Source: Neorhizobium sp. JUb45 (GTDB lineage Bacteria > Pseudomonadota > Alphaproteobacteria > Rhizobiales > Rhizobiaceae). From it: 64,000 nucleotides of DNA. Shown here piece by piece: positions 18,790 through 26,470 of the stretch. Position 1 is the first letter of the stretch. Each line of letters opens with the position of its first letter. The stretch covers positions 1 to 64,000 of the forward strand of contig NZ_SLYW01000013.1 of the NCBI RefSeq assembly GCF_004343585.1. Reading direction: 5' to 3'. Under the pieces are notes generated by a model that saw only the letters and a list, made by a program, of their open reading frames with translations, ran no database searches and had not been told where the DNA came from. The position numbers and the translations under genes are program-made.

Positions 18790-19218
18790 ATGTTGACGAT
18801 CAAGAGGCTCAGCCTGACCGACGCCCGTATCCTGATCGAAGGTGCCAGCGCCAAGGCCGTCGAAATCGGCGTGCCGATGTGCATCGCGATTTCGGACGAG
18901 TCCGGTCAGCTGATCGCGTTCGAGCGGATGGATGGCGGGAAGATCACCAGTACGATCATCGCCCAGGACAAGGCCTATACGGCCGCCGGTGCGAAGCGCA
19001 CGACCGAGAGCTATGGTGTGGCCAGTCAACCGGGCAACCCGGCCTATGGCATCAACTCCGCAATCGGTGGGCGCCTGCTCGTCGTCGCAGGCGGTCTTCC
19101 CGTGATCGCGGAGGGCGAGGTAATCGGCGCGATCGGCGTCAGCTCCGGCACACCGGCGCAGGATACCGAATGTGCTCAGGCAGGCATCGAGAGCTTTATC
19201 AGAAGTTTTTCGGTTTAG
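18790..19218 (+). CDS. GlcG/HbpS-family protein (DUF336)
   Basis: A 142-residue GlcG/HbpS protein: KAVEIGVPMCIAISDESGQLIAFERMDG, then DKAYTAAGAKRTT and GGLPVIAEGEVIGAIGVSSG, which are the family's signature blocks. Relatives bind haem or cobalamin or act as small lyases or tautomerases in catabolic operons. It is the last gene of the cluster, 16 bases after the HD gene. A start further upstream would overlap the HD gene and is not supported. Confidence 0.88.
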   Translation: MLTIKRLSLTDARILIEGASAKAVEIGVPMCIAISDESGQLIAFERMDGGKITSTIIAQDKAYTAAGAKRTTESYGVASQPGNPAYGINSAIGGRLLVVAGGLPVIAEGEVIGAIGVSSGTPAQDTECAQAGIESFIRSFSV

Positions 19219-19404
19219 GTCTTTGCAATGGTGGGGACATTCGCCTTGATGGGACACGAACCGACGACCCAGTTGTTAGCTCTACACAGAACCCGAATTC
19301 GCTCTCTAATGTTCAGCAGATATTTCACCAGCAATCGGCGCTTTTGGGACAGTAACAAGAAAGCTGCGTAACCTTCTTTTGATGACGTTAAGTCCATGAG
19401 TTGA

Positions 19405-19665
19405 CTGGCGCGAAAATAGGCCTGAGTCGCCCGTCCGCCAACATTCTGGCCCCTAGTCGGGCCGCTGAACACGCCCGAAGACATCAGCGTAGCACCGCGT
19501 TACGAGTACGAATCTATTACCGCCTGCTGGAAAGCTCGATGGGCGATCCGCTCTATCAGGTCAGCCCACGCAGCGGGTGATTTCAGTAACTCAAGACGGC
19601 AGCGGACTGGCTCGCTTACAATTATAGTGATGCCACAGTCATTGGCGTTTCGGCTGCCAATCCGT
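19405..19665 (+). pseudogene. Decayed fragment of an AraC-type regulator gene
   Basis: The DNA here aligns by eye with 29700-29960 inside the intact AraC gene at 29311-30192: shared runs include GACATCAGCG, ATTACCG/GTCTGCTG, CATGGGCGAT and GCAGCGGACTGGCT. Reading frames are broken repeatedly and the HTH half is missing. In the 19219-19404 stretch just upstream nothing can be recognised. Confidence 0.7.
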
Positions 19666-19700
19666 CTTGAGCATCTCTCGTTTCGCCGACGCGACGGGAT

Positions 19701-20114
19701 TTAGCTTGCTCCCCTCTCAGCGGTAGATATGGCTGCCTCCTGATCCTGGCGAGCATCGTAACTGCCCTGGCAGTGTTGGATTTCGTCGATATTCTCTAAG
19801 GTCCAATCGAACAAGATCGAGAATGGCCCCTGCAACGATCGGCCGAGCGACGTCAGCGCGTATTCGACACCGAGCACGCGACCATGCAGAACTCTGCGCG
19901 TCACCATGCCGTTACGCTCCAGCTTTCGTAAAGTCTGCGTCAATACACGTTGCGTGACACCGTCAAGGCGACGCTTGATTGCATTAAACCGCCTTGGTTC
20001 GCTCAACACTGCCAGCACCATCATCGACCACTTGTCGGCAATCTGGTCGAGGATTACCCGGCTTGGACAATCGGCCCTGTAGATCGGATCATGTTCAGTG
20101 ACCTGCTCATCCAT
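19701..20114 (-). CDS. HxlR-family transcriptional regulator
   Basis: A 137-residue winged-helix protein: a conserved N-terminal cysteine (C16 in ADCPSRVILDQIADKW), then VLAVLSEPRRFNAIKRRLDGVTQRVLTQTLRKLERNGMVTR, which is diagnostic for HxlR. Such proteins often sense electrophiles, aldehydes or redox state through that cysteine. It is divergent from the crotonase gene at 20237, and two perfect palindromes lie in the 122 bases between. Confidence 0.92.
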   Translation of the reverse strand: MDEQVTEHDPIYRADCPSRVILDQIADKWSMMVLAVLSEPRRFNAIKRRLDGVTQRVLTQTLRKLERNGMVTRRVLHGRVLGVEYALTSLGRSLQGPFSILFDWTLENIDEIQHCQGSYDARQDQEAAISTAERGAS

Positions 20115-20125
20115 CGGTATCCTCC

Positions 20126-20142
20126 AGCATCCCTGGGATGCT
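20126..20142. promoter_or_regulatory. 17-bp perfect palindrome in the hxlR leader
   Basis: AGCATCCC-T-GGGATGCT, eleven bases upstream of the HxlR start codon. It could be an operator used for autorepression, or a leader hairpin. Confidence 0.5.
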
Positions 20143-20162
20143 TGCGGTGCGTAATTGACGCT

Positions 20163-20181
20163 AGGTATTCGATGAATACCT
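20163..20181. promoter_or_regulatory. Candidate HxlR operator in the divergent promoter
   Basis: AGGTATTC-GAT-GAATACCT, a perfect inverted repeat with eight-base arms, midway between hxlR and the crotonase gene. Paired GTAT/ATAC half-sites are common in HxlR-type operators, so one site could control both promoters. Confidence 0.55.
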
Positions 20182-20236
20182 TACCGTCAACGATGCGCGA
20201 CATCATCACTGACAGCTCAAAGCATGGAGTTTAGCT

Positions 20237-21070
20237 ATGACAAATGCAGACTTTCGACGGCTTCGGATTTCAAGGGTAAACGCCGTTGCAACAATCAGGA
20301 TCGAAAACCCACCAGTAAACGTCCTCGACGTGCCGCTGATGCGCGAAATACGCCAGTTCCTGATTTCAGTTCGTGACGATCCGGATACACGCGTCCTGAT
20401 TTTCGAGAGCGCTGACCCCGAATTCTTTATCGCCCATGTCGACATGGCCTTGATCGACGAGCCGCACGCCTTTGATGCGCTTGCCCGCGAGGCTCCAGAG
20501 GGCCTCAATCCATTTCAGGCTTTTGGTGAGCTTATACGGGAACAACCTCAGGTGACGATCGTCAAGCTTGCGGGCCTGGCGCGCGGCGGTGGCGCGGAAT
20601 TCGTCGCGGCAGCCGACATGGCGTTTGCGGCAGAAGGCAGGGCAGGACTTGCCCAATGCGAAGCATTGATGGGGATCACCCCCGGCGGTGGCGCAACGCA
20701 ATATCTGTCCAGCCGCATGACACCTGGTCGGGCACTTGAAGTGATCCTCGGCGCTGATCTGATGGATGCCACGACCGCGGAACGCTACGGATGGATCAAC
20801 CGGGCATTGCCGGCTGACGAGCTCGACAGTTTTGTCGACAGGCTGGCGCGCAACATCGCCGCATTACCGGAAGGTGTCATTGCCGCAGCAAAAAGTGCGT
20901 TTCCGAAAACGGATTTGCGAGAAGGTTTTCGCCGCGAACATGATGCCTGGGCAGGACTGTTCGCGCGCCCCGCCGCCGAAAGGCTCATCAGAGGCGGTCT
21001 TGCTGCCGGCGCGCAGACCAAGGACGGCGAACGACGGCTCGAAGAGCTGCTCCGGACGCTCGAAGCTTGA
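20237..21070 (+). CDS. Enoyl-CoA hydratase/isomerase-family protein
   Basis: A 277-residue crotonase-fold enzyme with ENPPVNVLDVPLM near the N terminus, the oxyanion-hole region GLARGGGAEFVAAADMAF (first glutamate present) and ALMGITPGGGATQYL preceded by a second glutamate (QCEALMG). Both catalytic acids therefore seem to be kept. The usual AGADI segment is replaced by FFIAHVDMAL, so the acyl-CoA specificity may differ from short-chain hydratases. It is likely controlled by the divergent HxlR regulator. No other CoA genes adjoin. Confidence 0.85.
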   Translation: MTNADFRRLRISRVNAVATIRIENPPVNVLDVPLMREIRQFLISVRDDPDTRVLIFESADPEFFIAHVDMALIDEPHAFDALAREAPEGLNPFQAFGELIREQPQVTIVKLAGLARGGGAEFVAAADMAFAAEGRAGLAQCEALMGITPGGGATQYLSSRMTPGRALEVILGADLMDATTAERYGWINRALPADELDSFVDRLARNIAALPEGVIAAAKSAFPKTDLREGFRREHDAWAGLFARPAAERLIRGGLAAGAQTKDGERRLEELLRTLEA

Positions 21071-21081
21071 TCCACAAGATT

Positions 21082-21356
21082 TAGAGCGTGTCGCAGCTAA
21101 TCTGCGCCATTCTGTTGGCTTAGACGGAGTCGGATATTCGTTCGGCCGGCGCGCGTCGTAGCCACAGCATACGGCCAAGCCGGCCGAACGAATAGGCGGC
21201 CCGTATCAGCCAACCCCGAAGGGGCCGGGCATCTTTGCGCCAGGATCAGAGGCGATCGGCTCGACCGTACCTTCGGGTATGCCCTTCGCCGATCGCCTCT
21301 GCCCTGACGAAAACCTGCTCCGGCAGAATGACGCAGATTAGCTGCGACACGCTCTA
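21082..21356. mobile_element. MITE-like element with 33-bp terminal inverted repeats
   Basis: The ends TAGAGCGTGTCGCAGCTAAT... and its reverse complement at 21324-21356 match at 32 of 33 positions. Inside are further inverted repeats: ATTCGTTCGGCCGGC paired with GCCGGCCGAACGAAT, and AGAGGCGATCGG paired with CCGATCGCCTCT. There is no coding sequence. If the outer TA on each side is a target duplication, the element would be a non-autonomous relative of the IS630/Tc1 group. From 21357 to 21645 no gene is seen. Confidence 0.7.
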
Positions 21357-21645
21357 GCATGGCTATGGCGTTGCGGTTTTTGCGACACTGTTTTGCAGGC
21401 GCTGCGGCTATTCGGTCGCTCTTTGCCTCGCTACCAATCACTGTCTCTGGCCTTTTGTGGAGCTGACGGCCACGCGCATTGCAGATTTCCACGCGGCTGG
21501 AGACATCGGCCTTCACGATGTGTCCAGTGGCGATCGCCTCTAATCAAATCAGCAGTGCAGCCTTAAAGCCGCAGCAAACCTGAATGCCGACCATTACGGC
21601 GCGGACGATAACGAGAATTATGTTTATCAGCAGCGGAGCGAGTTG

Positions 21646-22014
21646 ATGCAGGCCTCAGACTATAACAAACTTATGCAACGGAATCTCACGCATGTTTTCA
21701 ACGAGCGTGATCCGCAAAAACGTCTGGAAGTCATCCGTGAGCTTTACAATTCGGATGCCGTGTTAAACGAACCAGAAGCGTCCGCAACCGGGCACGAGGC
21801 GATCTCGAACGCTGTAACCGAGCTTCTTGGTAGCCTGCCGCCAGAAATTGCATTTACCGCTATTGGACCAGCCATCGGCCATCATTCTTTAGGGCGCTTG
21901 CGGTGGCAGTCCGGTCCGCCGAACGGCCCAGCCGTGGTTAAGGGGATGGATATAGCCCATTTCATCAAAGGACGTATTCAGTCGCTTTACGTCTTCATTG
22001 AGAATGACGCCTGA
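21646..22014 (+). CDS. SnoaL/NTF2-like small protein
   Basis: A 122-residue protein of the cystatin/NTF2-like fold class: YNKLMQRNLTHVFNERDPQKRLEVIRELYNSDAVLNEPEASATGHEAI followed by a hydrophobic pocket strand and IAHFIKGRIQSLYVFIEND. Such proteins are small lyases, isomerases or ligand binders; no catalytic residues can be assigned. The ATG at 21646 is preferred to the adjoining TTG. It lies 78 bases before the glutamine amidotransferase gene on the same strand. Confidence 0.78.
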   Translation: MQASDYNKLMQRNLTHVFNERDPQKRLEVIRELYNSDAVLNEPEASATGHEAISNAVTELLGSLPPEIAFTAIGPAIGHHSLGRLRWQSGPPNGPAVVKGMDIAHFIKGRIQSLYVFIENDA

Positions 22015-22092
22015 CCCTGGAAGGGTTTCCGTTGTGGCCAACTGAATACACCGCGCCGCTTCCACCGCTCGCACCATAAGGATGATCATCTG

Positions 22093-22902
22093 ATGTGCCG
22101 CTTCCTTGCCTGGATTGGAGACCCGCGCTTTCTCGATGATTTCGTACTCAATGCCGGCCAATCCCTTGTGACCCAAAGCCGTTCCGCTTTGATCGGGAAA
22201 ACATCCCTCAATGCGGATGGCTTTGGTCTTGCGTGGTATGGAGATCGAGATCTGCCGTGCGTCTACAAGGATGTGCATCCTGCATGGTCAGACGAAAACC
22301 TGAAACAAATCGCATCCCATACAAAGGCGAGATTGTTTCTGGCACATGTGCGTGCATCAACATCGACGGCAATTTCACGAAATAACTGCCACCCGTTCAG
22401 CAAGGGGCGCTGGAGCTTTATGCATAACGGCCAGTTGGGCGGGCATTTGAAACTGCGCCAGAAGCTTGATGTCATGATACCCGTGGAGTGTTACGATCAG
22501 CGATATGGCGCCACCGACAGCGAGGCGATATTCCTGATTGCAGTCGGCCTGGGATTGGATCGGGCTCCCATAGCTGCGATGGAGCAGGCCGTCGGACAGG
22601 TTGAAATGCTGGCTCGGGAAGGCGGGCACACCCCACACATGCGCTTTTCGGCATGCTGGAGCGACGGAGAGAAAGTGTATGCGGCTCGCTATGCTTCAGA
22701 TCGTTTCGTTCCAAGCTTATTCTATCGTCTTCAGGACGACGGCATTGTCGTGTGTTCCGAGCCACTGGATGAGGATGAAACCGGCTGGATCGAAATTTCG
22801 CCTGGTACAGCAATCGCCACAGACGGTCGAACACTGGAAAAAGCAGAGTTCAGACCGGAGGCCTGTGTGGGAACACATAAAAATTCTGCAGGATTTGCGT
22901 GA
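22093..22902 (+). CDS. Class II glutamine amidotransferase (EgtC/YafJ-like)
   Basis: A 269-residue Ntn-hydrolase. MCRFLAW places the nucleophile cysteine at residue 2, followed by LNADGFGLAWYGD, FLAHVRASTS, FMHNGQLGGH and DSEAIFLI, the usual GATase_2 landmarks. Relatives include EgtC of ergothioneine synthesis and YafJ, but no egt genes are near, so only the amidohydrolase class is firm. An intrinsic hairpin follows at 23037. Confidence 0.88.
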   Translation: MCRFLAWIGDPRFLDDFVLNAGQSLVTQSRSALIGKTSLNADGFGLAWYGDRDLPCVYKDVHPAWSDENLKQIASHTKARLFLAHVRASTSTAISRNNCHPFSKGRWSFMHNGQLGGHLKLRQKLDVMIPVECYDQRYGATDSEAIFLIAVGLGLDRAPIAAMEQAVGQVEMLAREGGHTPHMRFSACWSDGEKVYAARYASDRFVPSLFYRLQDDGIVVCSEPLDEDETGWIEISPGTAIATDGRTLEKAEFRPEACVGTHKNSAGFA

Positions 22903-23036
22903 ATGCACGCCTCTTTCCAGAGGCTACGCGAGAGGGGAGAAGCCATCTATGGGTTCGGTATACTGCCGCACTGCTCGGTCGTAATAGGCGGACCGTGATC
23001 GGGCTCCCACAATTCCAAGTGCGCTTACCGGCTGGT

Positions 23037-23066
23037 GCGCAACTCCCGGCGACCGAGGAGTTGCGC
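23037..23066. terminator. 10-bp hairpin between convergent genes
   Basis: GCGCAACTCC and GGAGTTGCGC flank a ten-base spacer that itself contains CGG/CCG. It lies between the amidotransferase (+) and the quinone oxidoreductase (-), suiting a terminator role; no T run follows. Confidence 0.45.
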
Positions 23067-23105
23067 ATCTCGCATATCATGACGTTGCTTTAAGGAACCC
23101 GACGG

Positions 23106-24095
23106 TCAGGAAGTCTCATTTTCAAAATGAGCCGACGGTTCGATTGTTATGGCGATCTTCCCTCGAACACCGTTGTTGGGCTTCTCGAGGAGCGCGTGGG
23201 CAAGCGGAAGGTCGGCGAGAGAAAAGACTGCACCCACATGTGGCCGCAACTGCCCCCGCTCGACCAATGCGCTCAACTCATCAAGCTTGCCGCGGTTCTG
23301 CCGTGTAAAGACGAAGTGAAAACTTGCGTTCTTGCCCCATGCTTCAATGAGGTTTTGCGGCTGCGCGATATCGACGATCGAAACGACACGACCAAGTTGC
23401 GCGAGTGCGTGTGGGCTGCGAGACAAGGCATCTCCTCCAATCGTGTCGAAAACCACATCAACACCGCGACCACCGGTTTCCCGCATGATGGCATCGACAT
23501 AATCTTGCTTCCGATAGTCGATGACGACATCCGCCCCCATACTCCGTGCAAAGTCGAAATTATCCTCGCGAATGGTCGTGAACACTTTCGCACCGATGGC
23601 TTTCGCAACCTGGATCGCCACATGTCCGACACCTCCCGCACCGCCATGGATCAGGATGCTCTCTCCAACCCTCAGAGCGACACGCCCGACCAGCGCCTCC
23701 CATACCGTGCCGCCGACAAGGCTCAGGCTCGCCGCTTCGAGATGGCTCAGGTTGGCGGGTTTCCTTGCGATGATGGATTCATTCGCGACGTGATATTCGG
23801 CATAACTTCCCGGACCGTCGAATATCTGTGGGGTGTACCAGACCTCGTCTCCGGGAGAGAATGTCGTGACACCCGCACCGACGGCTTCGACAACGCCGGA
23901 AACGTCATGACCGGTAATGGCCGGCAAAGACACCAGATCGAGGTAGTCGCCACGCCGCACCTGGTAATCCAAGGGGTTGATCGAGGTTGCATGGACGCGC
24001 ACCAGAACTTGTCCGGCCTGCGCAACGGGTTTTGGCATATCCTGAAGTTCGAAGGCTTCCGGGCCGCCGAAAGATTTAAGGGTCATCGCTTTCAT
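23106..24095 (-). CDS. Zinc-independent quinone oxidoreductase (MDR superfamily)
   Basis: A 329-residue medium-chain dehydrogenase/reductase: [15 protein letters not shown] start, the [14 protein letters not shown] segment, and the NADPH-binding [22 protein letters not shown]. The zinc-ligand cysteines of alcohol dehydrogenases are absent, as in quinone or enone reductases. A palindrome 28 bases upstream of the start is identical in its arms to the one ahead of the ArsR gene next door, so the gene is probably repressed by that ArsR protein. Confidence 0.9.
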   Translation of the reverse strand: MKAMTLKSFGGPEAFELQDMPKPVAQAGQVLVRVHATSINPLDYQVRRGDYLDLVSLPAITGHDVSGVVEAVGAGVTTFSPGDEVWYTPQIFDGPGSYAEYHVANESIIARKPANLSHLEAASLSLVGGTVWEALVGRVALRVGESILIHGGAGGVGHVAIQVAKAIGAKVFTTIREDNFDFARSMGADVVIDYRKQDYVDAIMRETGGRGVDVVFDTIGGDALSRSPHALAQLGRVVSIVDIAQPQNLIEAWGKNASFHFVFTRQNRGKLDELSALVERGQLRPHVGAVFSLADLPLAHALLEKPNNGVRGKIAITIEPSAHFENETS

Positions 24096-24122
24096 CACAC
24101 ATCCTCACTTCGAGAAAAATGG

Positions 24123-24142
24123 ATATCGAGAAATCTCGATAT
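24123..24142. promoter_or_regulatory. ArsR-type operator upstream of the oxidoreductase
   Basis: ATATCGA-N6-TCGATAT (the arms extend to ATATCGAGA / TCTCGATAT), located between the arsR stop and the oxidoreductase start. The same arms with the same six-base spacer recur at 24468-24487. Confidence 0.7.
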
Positions 24143-24155
24143 AATTAGTTAAAAA

Positions 24156-24458
24156 TCACAGGTCCTTGCCTATGATCTCGGCCAGCGCACTGATGGTTGC
24201 TTCGTTCCGCTTGTAGTAGGTCCACTGACCGATGCGCCGGACTTCGACAAGCCCGGCTCGCTGGAGGGTGGCAAGATAACCGGACACTGTCGACTGTGAC
24301 AGCCCGACGCCTTCCTGGATGCTGCTGACACAGACCCCAACGACATCAACGTCACCTTCATCCTGTGGAGGAAAATTCTTCGCAGGATCTTTCAAGCCTT
24401 TCAGAATCTCAAGGCGTGTCTGGTTTGAGAGGGCTTTGAATATCTCGAGCAATTCCAT
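24156..24458 (-). CDS. ArsR-family repressor
   Basis: A 100-residue winged helix: MELLEIFKALSNQTRLEILKGL, recognition helix LSQSTVSGYLATLQRAGLVEVRR, and wing GQWTYYKRNE. One cysteine (VGVCVSSIQ) is present and the classical CxC metal site is not, so the signal may be redox or an electrophile rather than a metal. It sits directly upstream of the oxidoreductase gene on the same strand. Each has its own copy of an ATATCGA-N6-TCGATAT operator, implying autorepression and repression of the enzyme. Confidence 0.92.
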   Translation of the reverse strand: MELLEIFKALSNQTRLEILKGLKDPAKNFPPQDEGDVDVVGVCVSSIQEGVGLSQSTVSGYLATLQRAGLVEVRRIGQWTYYKRNEATISALAEIIGKDL

Positions 24459-24467
24459 GCGCCCTAT

Positions 24468-24487
24468 ATATCGATATTTTTCGATAT
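24468..24487. promoter_or_regulatory. ArsR-type operator upstream of arsR
   Basis: ATATCGA-N6-TCGATAT, ten bases upstream of the arsR start codon. It is a match in arms and spacing to the operator at 24123-24142. Confidence 0.7.
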
Positions 24488-24613
24488 GTCAATATGCAGA
24501 CTGTCTCAGCACTCCGGCATGGACAACTGTGAGCGTCATCAGACGGCAAGAGCCGTCCTTGGAACGGACGTTCGGTCGGCACATGCGCCATGTCACAAAA
24601 ACATTGAGACGCT

Positions 24614-25594
24614 TCAAGTTGCATCTGTCGATTTGCAACGTTCAACTGAACCGCCGGCACGAGTCATGACGGTTGCCAGCGCAGCAGCCTCACCCCGAAG
24701 GGCAGCACACGTCTCGGACCACGCATGGACATCCACCGCCAATGCCGTCTGCAGCCAGGCAAGCGTCAGTCGCTTGGTTGCCTCCAGAACGTCCGGCTCC
24801 TCTATTTCGGTTTCGCGCGCGTCCAGCCCGGCAATGCCGCCAAGCCCATGTCCAACGCCGCGCAGCATCACCAGTGCGTCAGCACCCTGCCCATCATGAA
24901 AGGCATCGGCATGCCATTGCGGGCCGCGCGTGGTAAAATGCGGATCATCCGCATCACCACAGACGACGAGGCTGCGGGTGGTCAGGCCGGAAAAATCCAC
25001 GTCGAAAAAAGGAAACCGGGTTGCATTCTCTGCGGTCAGGTCCTTTCCACCACGGCCTGGAGCCGCCAGCAGAATACCCGCCGAAATCCGGCTGTCCGAA
25101 AAATCCTCCCCATTCAGGCGCACGCCCAGAAGGAGCCCGACCGTGTGCCCTCCGAAGGAATGACCGGCAGCCGCGATCCGGGCATGATCCAGCCGGCCGG
25201 CGATGGCGGGCGCCTGCCCCTCCACCTCGCCGATCCAATCGATAATGACCCGCAATTCCGCCACGCGCTCGCGCCAGAAAAAAGGCGCGCCGACCGCGTC
25301 AGCAGGCAGTCCGCCGACACGAGAACTGGCATGCGTCGGCTGGATTACAACAAAACCGCGCTCCGCCCAGAACTGCGCGAGAGGCGCATAGCCATCCTTC
25401 GAGGGGATATAGCTGGACGGACCGAAACCGTGCGACAGCAGTATAATGGGCAGGTTTTCACCGACGGCGGGTGCGGTAACGCGCAGCTCAAGCGGTGTCC
25501 GCCCCTCCATCGGCAGGCGGACGGGCGTATAGGCCACCGTCAGCCCCGCCTCGGGCGATGGAATGTGCCGGGCGAGATTGATGAGATTATTCAT
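24614..25594 (-). CDS. Alpha/beta hydrolase (PAF-acetylhydrolase/chlorophyllase-like)
   Basis: A 326-residue serine hydrolase: VGENLPIILLSHGFGPSSY, nucleophile elbow AAGHSFGGHTVG, an acidic GDADDPHF and the histidine in GVGHGLGG. This layout fits the platelet-activating-factor acetylhydrolase-like or dienelactone-hydrolase-like group. The ATG at 25594 (MNNLINLARHIP) overlaps the end of the SDR gene by eight bases, indicating a two-gene operon under the divergent AraC regulator at 26471. Confidence 0.82.
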   Translation of the reverse strand: MNNLINLARHIPSPEAGLTVAYTPVRLPMEGRTPLELRVTAPAVGENLPIILLSHGFGPSSYIPSKDGYAPLAQFWAERGFVVIQPTHASSRVGGLPADAVGAPFFWRERVAELRVIIDWIGEVEGQAPAIAGRLDHARIAAAGHSFGGHTVGLLLGVRLNGEDFSDSRISAGILLAAPGRGGKDLTAENATRFPFFDVDFSGLTTRSLVVCGDADDPHFTTRGPQWHADAFHDGQGADALVMLRGVGHGLGGIAGLDARETEIEEPDVLEATKRLTLAWLQTALAVDVHAWSETCAALRGEAAALATVMTRAGGSVERCKSTDAT

Positions 25595-26375
25595 GTCCAG
25601 AGGGTCCGACAACTGACTGGCTTTCCGACTGCCCTGCTTCACGAAACAAGGTCTGCGCATCGGCCCCTGCCGCAATTTTCATCGGCGCGTCCGGATCCGT
25701 TACCGCGCGCATGACGGCCTGGACCACATCTTCGGCCGTCGTCACCTCGGTTCCCGCACGCAACCTGTTGAGATAGCCGTGGACGAATGTTTCGTAAGGG
25801 GCAGGAATATCCATTCCCATGCGCGCCACTGCGTTTTTCCCGAATGCGGTTGAGGGAGCCGAGCCGGGCAAAACGAGCCGGACGCGCACGCCGAAAAGAG
25901 CGGCTTCAAGCGCGAGGCTTTCGGTGAAAGCGTTTAATGCCGCCTTGGAGGCGCTATAGACGGACAGCGCCGGCAGCGGCTTAATGGTCACGCTGGAACT
26001 GACGTTGACGATCACGCCCGCCCCACGTTCGCGCATCTGCGGAAGAACCGCCTTTGTCATGGCAATTGCGCCGAAGAGATTGGTCTCGAAGAGATCGCGG
26101 ACCTTCGACATCTCCGAGCCTTCCAGCACGTTCAACATGCCGACACCGGCATTGTTGACCAGAGCGTCGATCTCTCCCGCGGCCTCGACAGCTTTCGTTA
26201 TGCTTTCTTCGCTGGTTACATCCAGCGCCAGAATTTTTAGCTTTTCGGTATTCGGCAGCAGTTCGGGACGCGGGGTTCGCATGGTTGCGACGACATCCCA
26301 GCCAGCCTCGAGAAAGGCCTGCGCCGTGGCAAGCCCGAAACCGGAGGAAGTGCCGGTGATAAGTATCTTTGGCAT
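25587..26375 (-). CDS. SDR-family oxidoreductase
   Basis: A 262-residue classical SDR: TGTSSGFGLATAQAFLEAG, NNAGVG, an SSSVTIKPLPALSVYSASK catalytic block. The ATG at 26375 follows AGGAG; the upstream in-frame extension runs through the promoter region. It is the first gene of the SDR/hydrolase operon, divergent from an AraC regulator by 95 bases. Confidence 0.9.
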   Translation of the reverse strand: MPKILITGTSSGFGLATAQAFLEAGWDVVATMRTPRPELLPNTEKLKILALDVTSEESITKAVEAAGEIDALVNNAGVGMLNVLEGSEMSKVRDLFETNLFGAIAMTKAVLPQMRERGAGVIVNVSSSVTIKPLPALSVYSASKAALNAFTESLALEAALFGVRVRLVLPGSAPSTAFGKNAVARMGMDIPAPYETFVHGYLNRLRAGTEVTTAEDVVQAVMRAVTDPDAPMKIAAGADAQTLFREAGQSESQSVVGPSGHE

Positions 26376-26431
26376 GTTCGTTCTCCTGATGAATGGCCTA
26401 TAGAGATGGACGACTGACTCAGGACTATCTA

Positions 26432-26453
26432 TATTCATTTGTCCGTATTCATT
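26432..26453. promoter_or_regulatory. Possible AraC half-sites (direct repeat)
   Basis: TATTCATT occurs twice, at 26432-26439 and 26446-26453, in the divergent promoter between the SDR and AraC genes. AraC-type proteins usually bind direct repeats, but the 14-base period is shorter than the usual two turns. Confidence 0.25.
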
Positions 26454-26470
26454 GAGCGTTCGTCCAAAAC

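Noticed and set aside
24725-25714. 329-codon plus-strand open frame
   Set aside because: Antisense shadow of the alpha/beta hydrolase gene that has a full catalytic triad.
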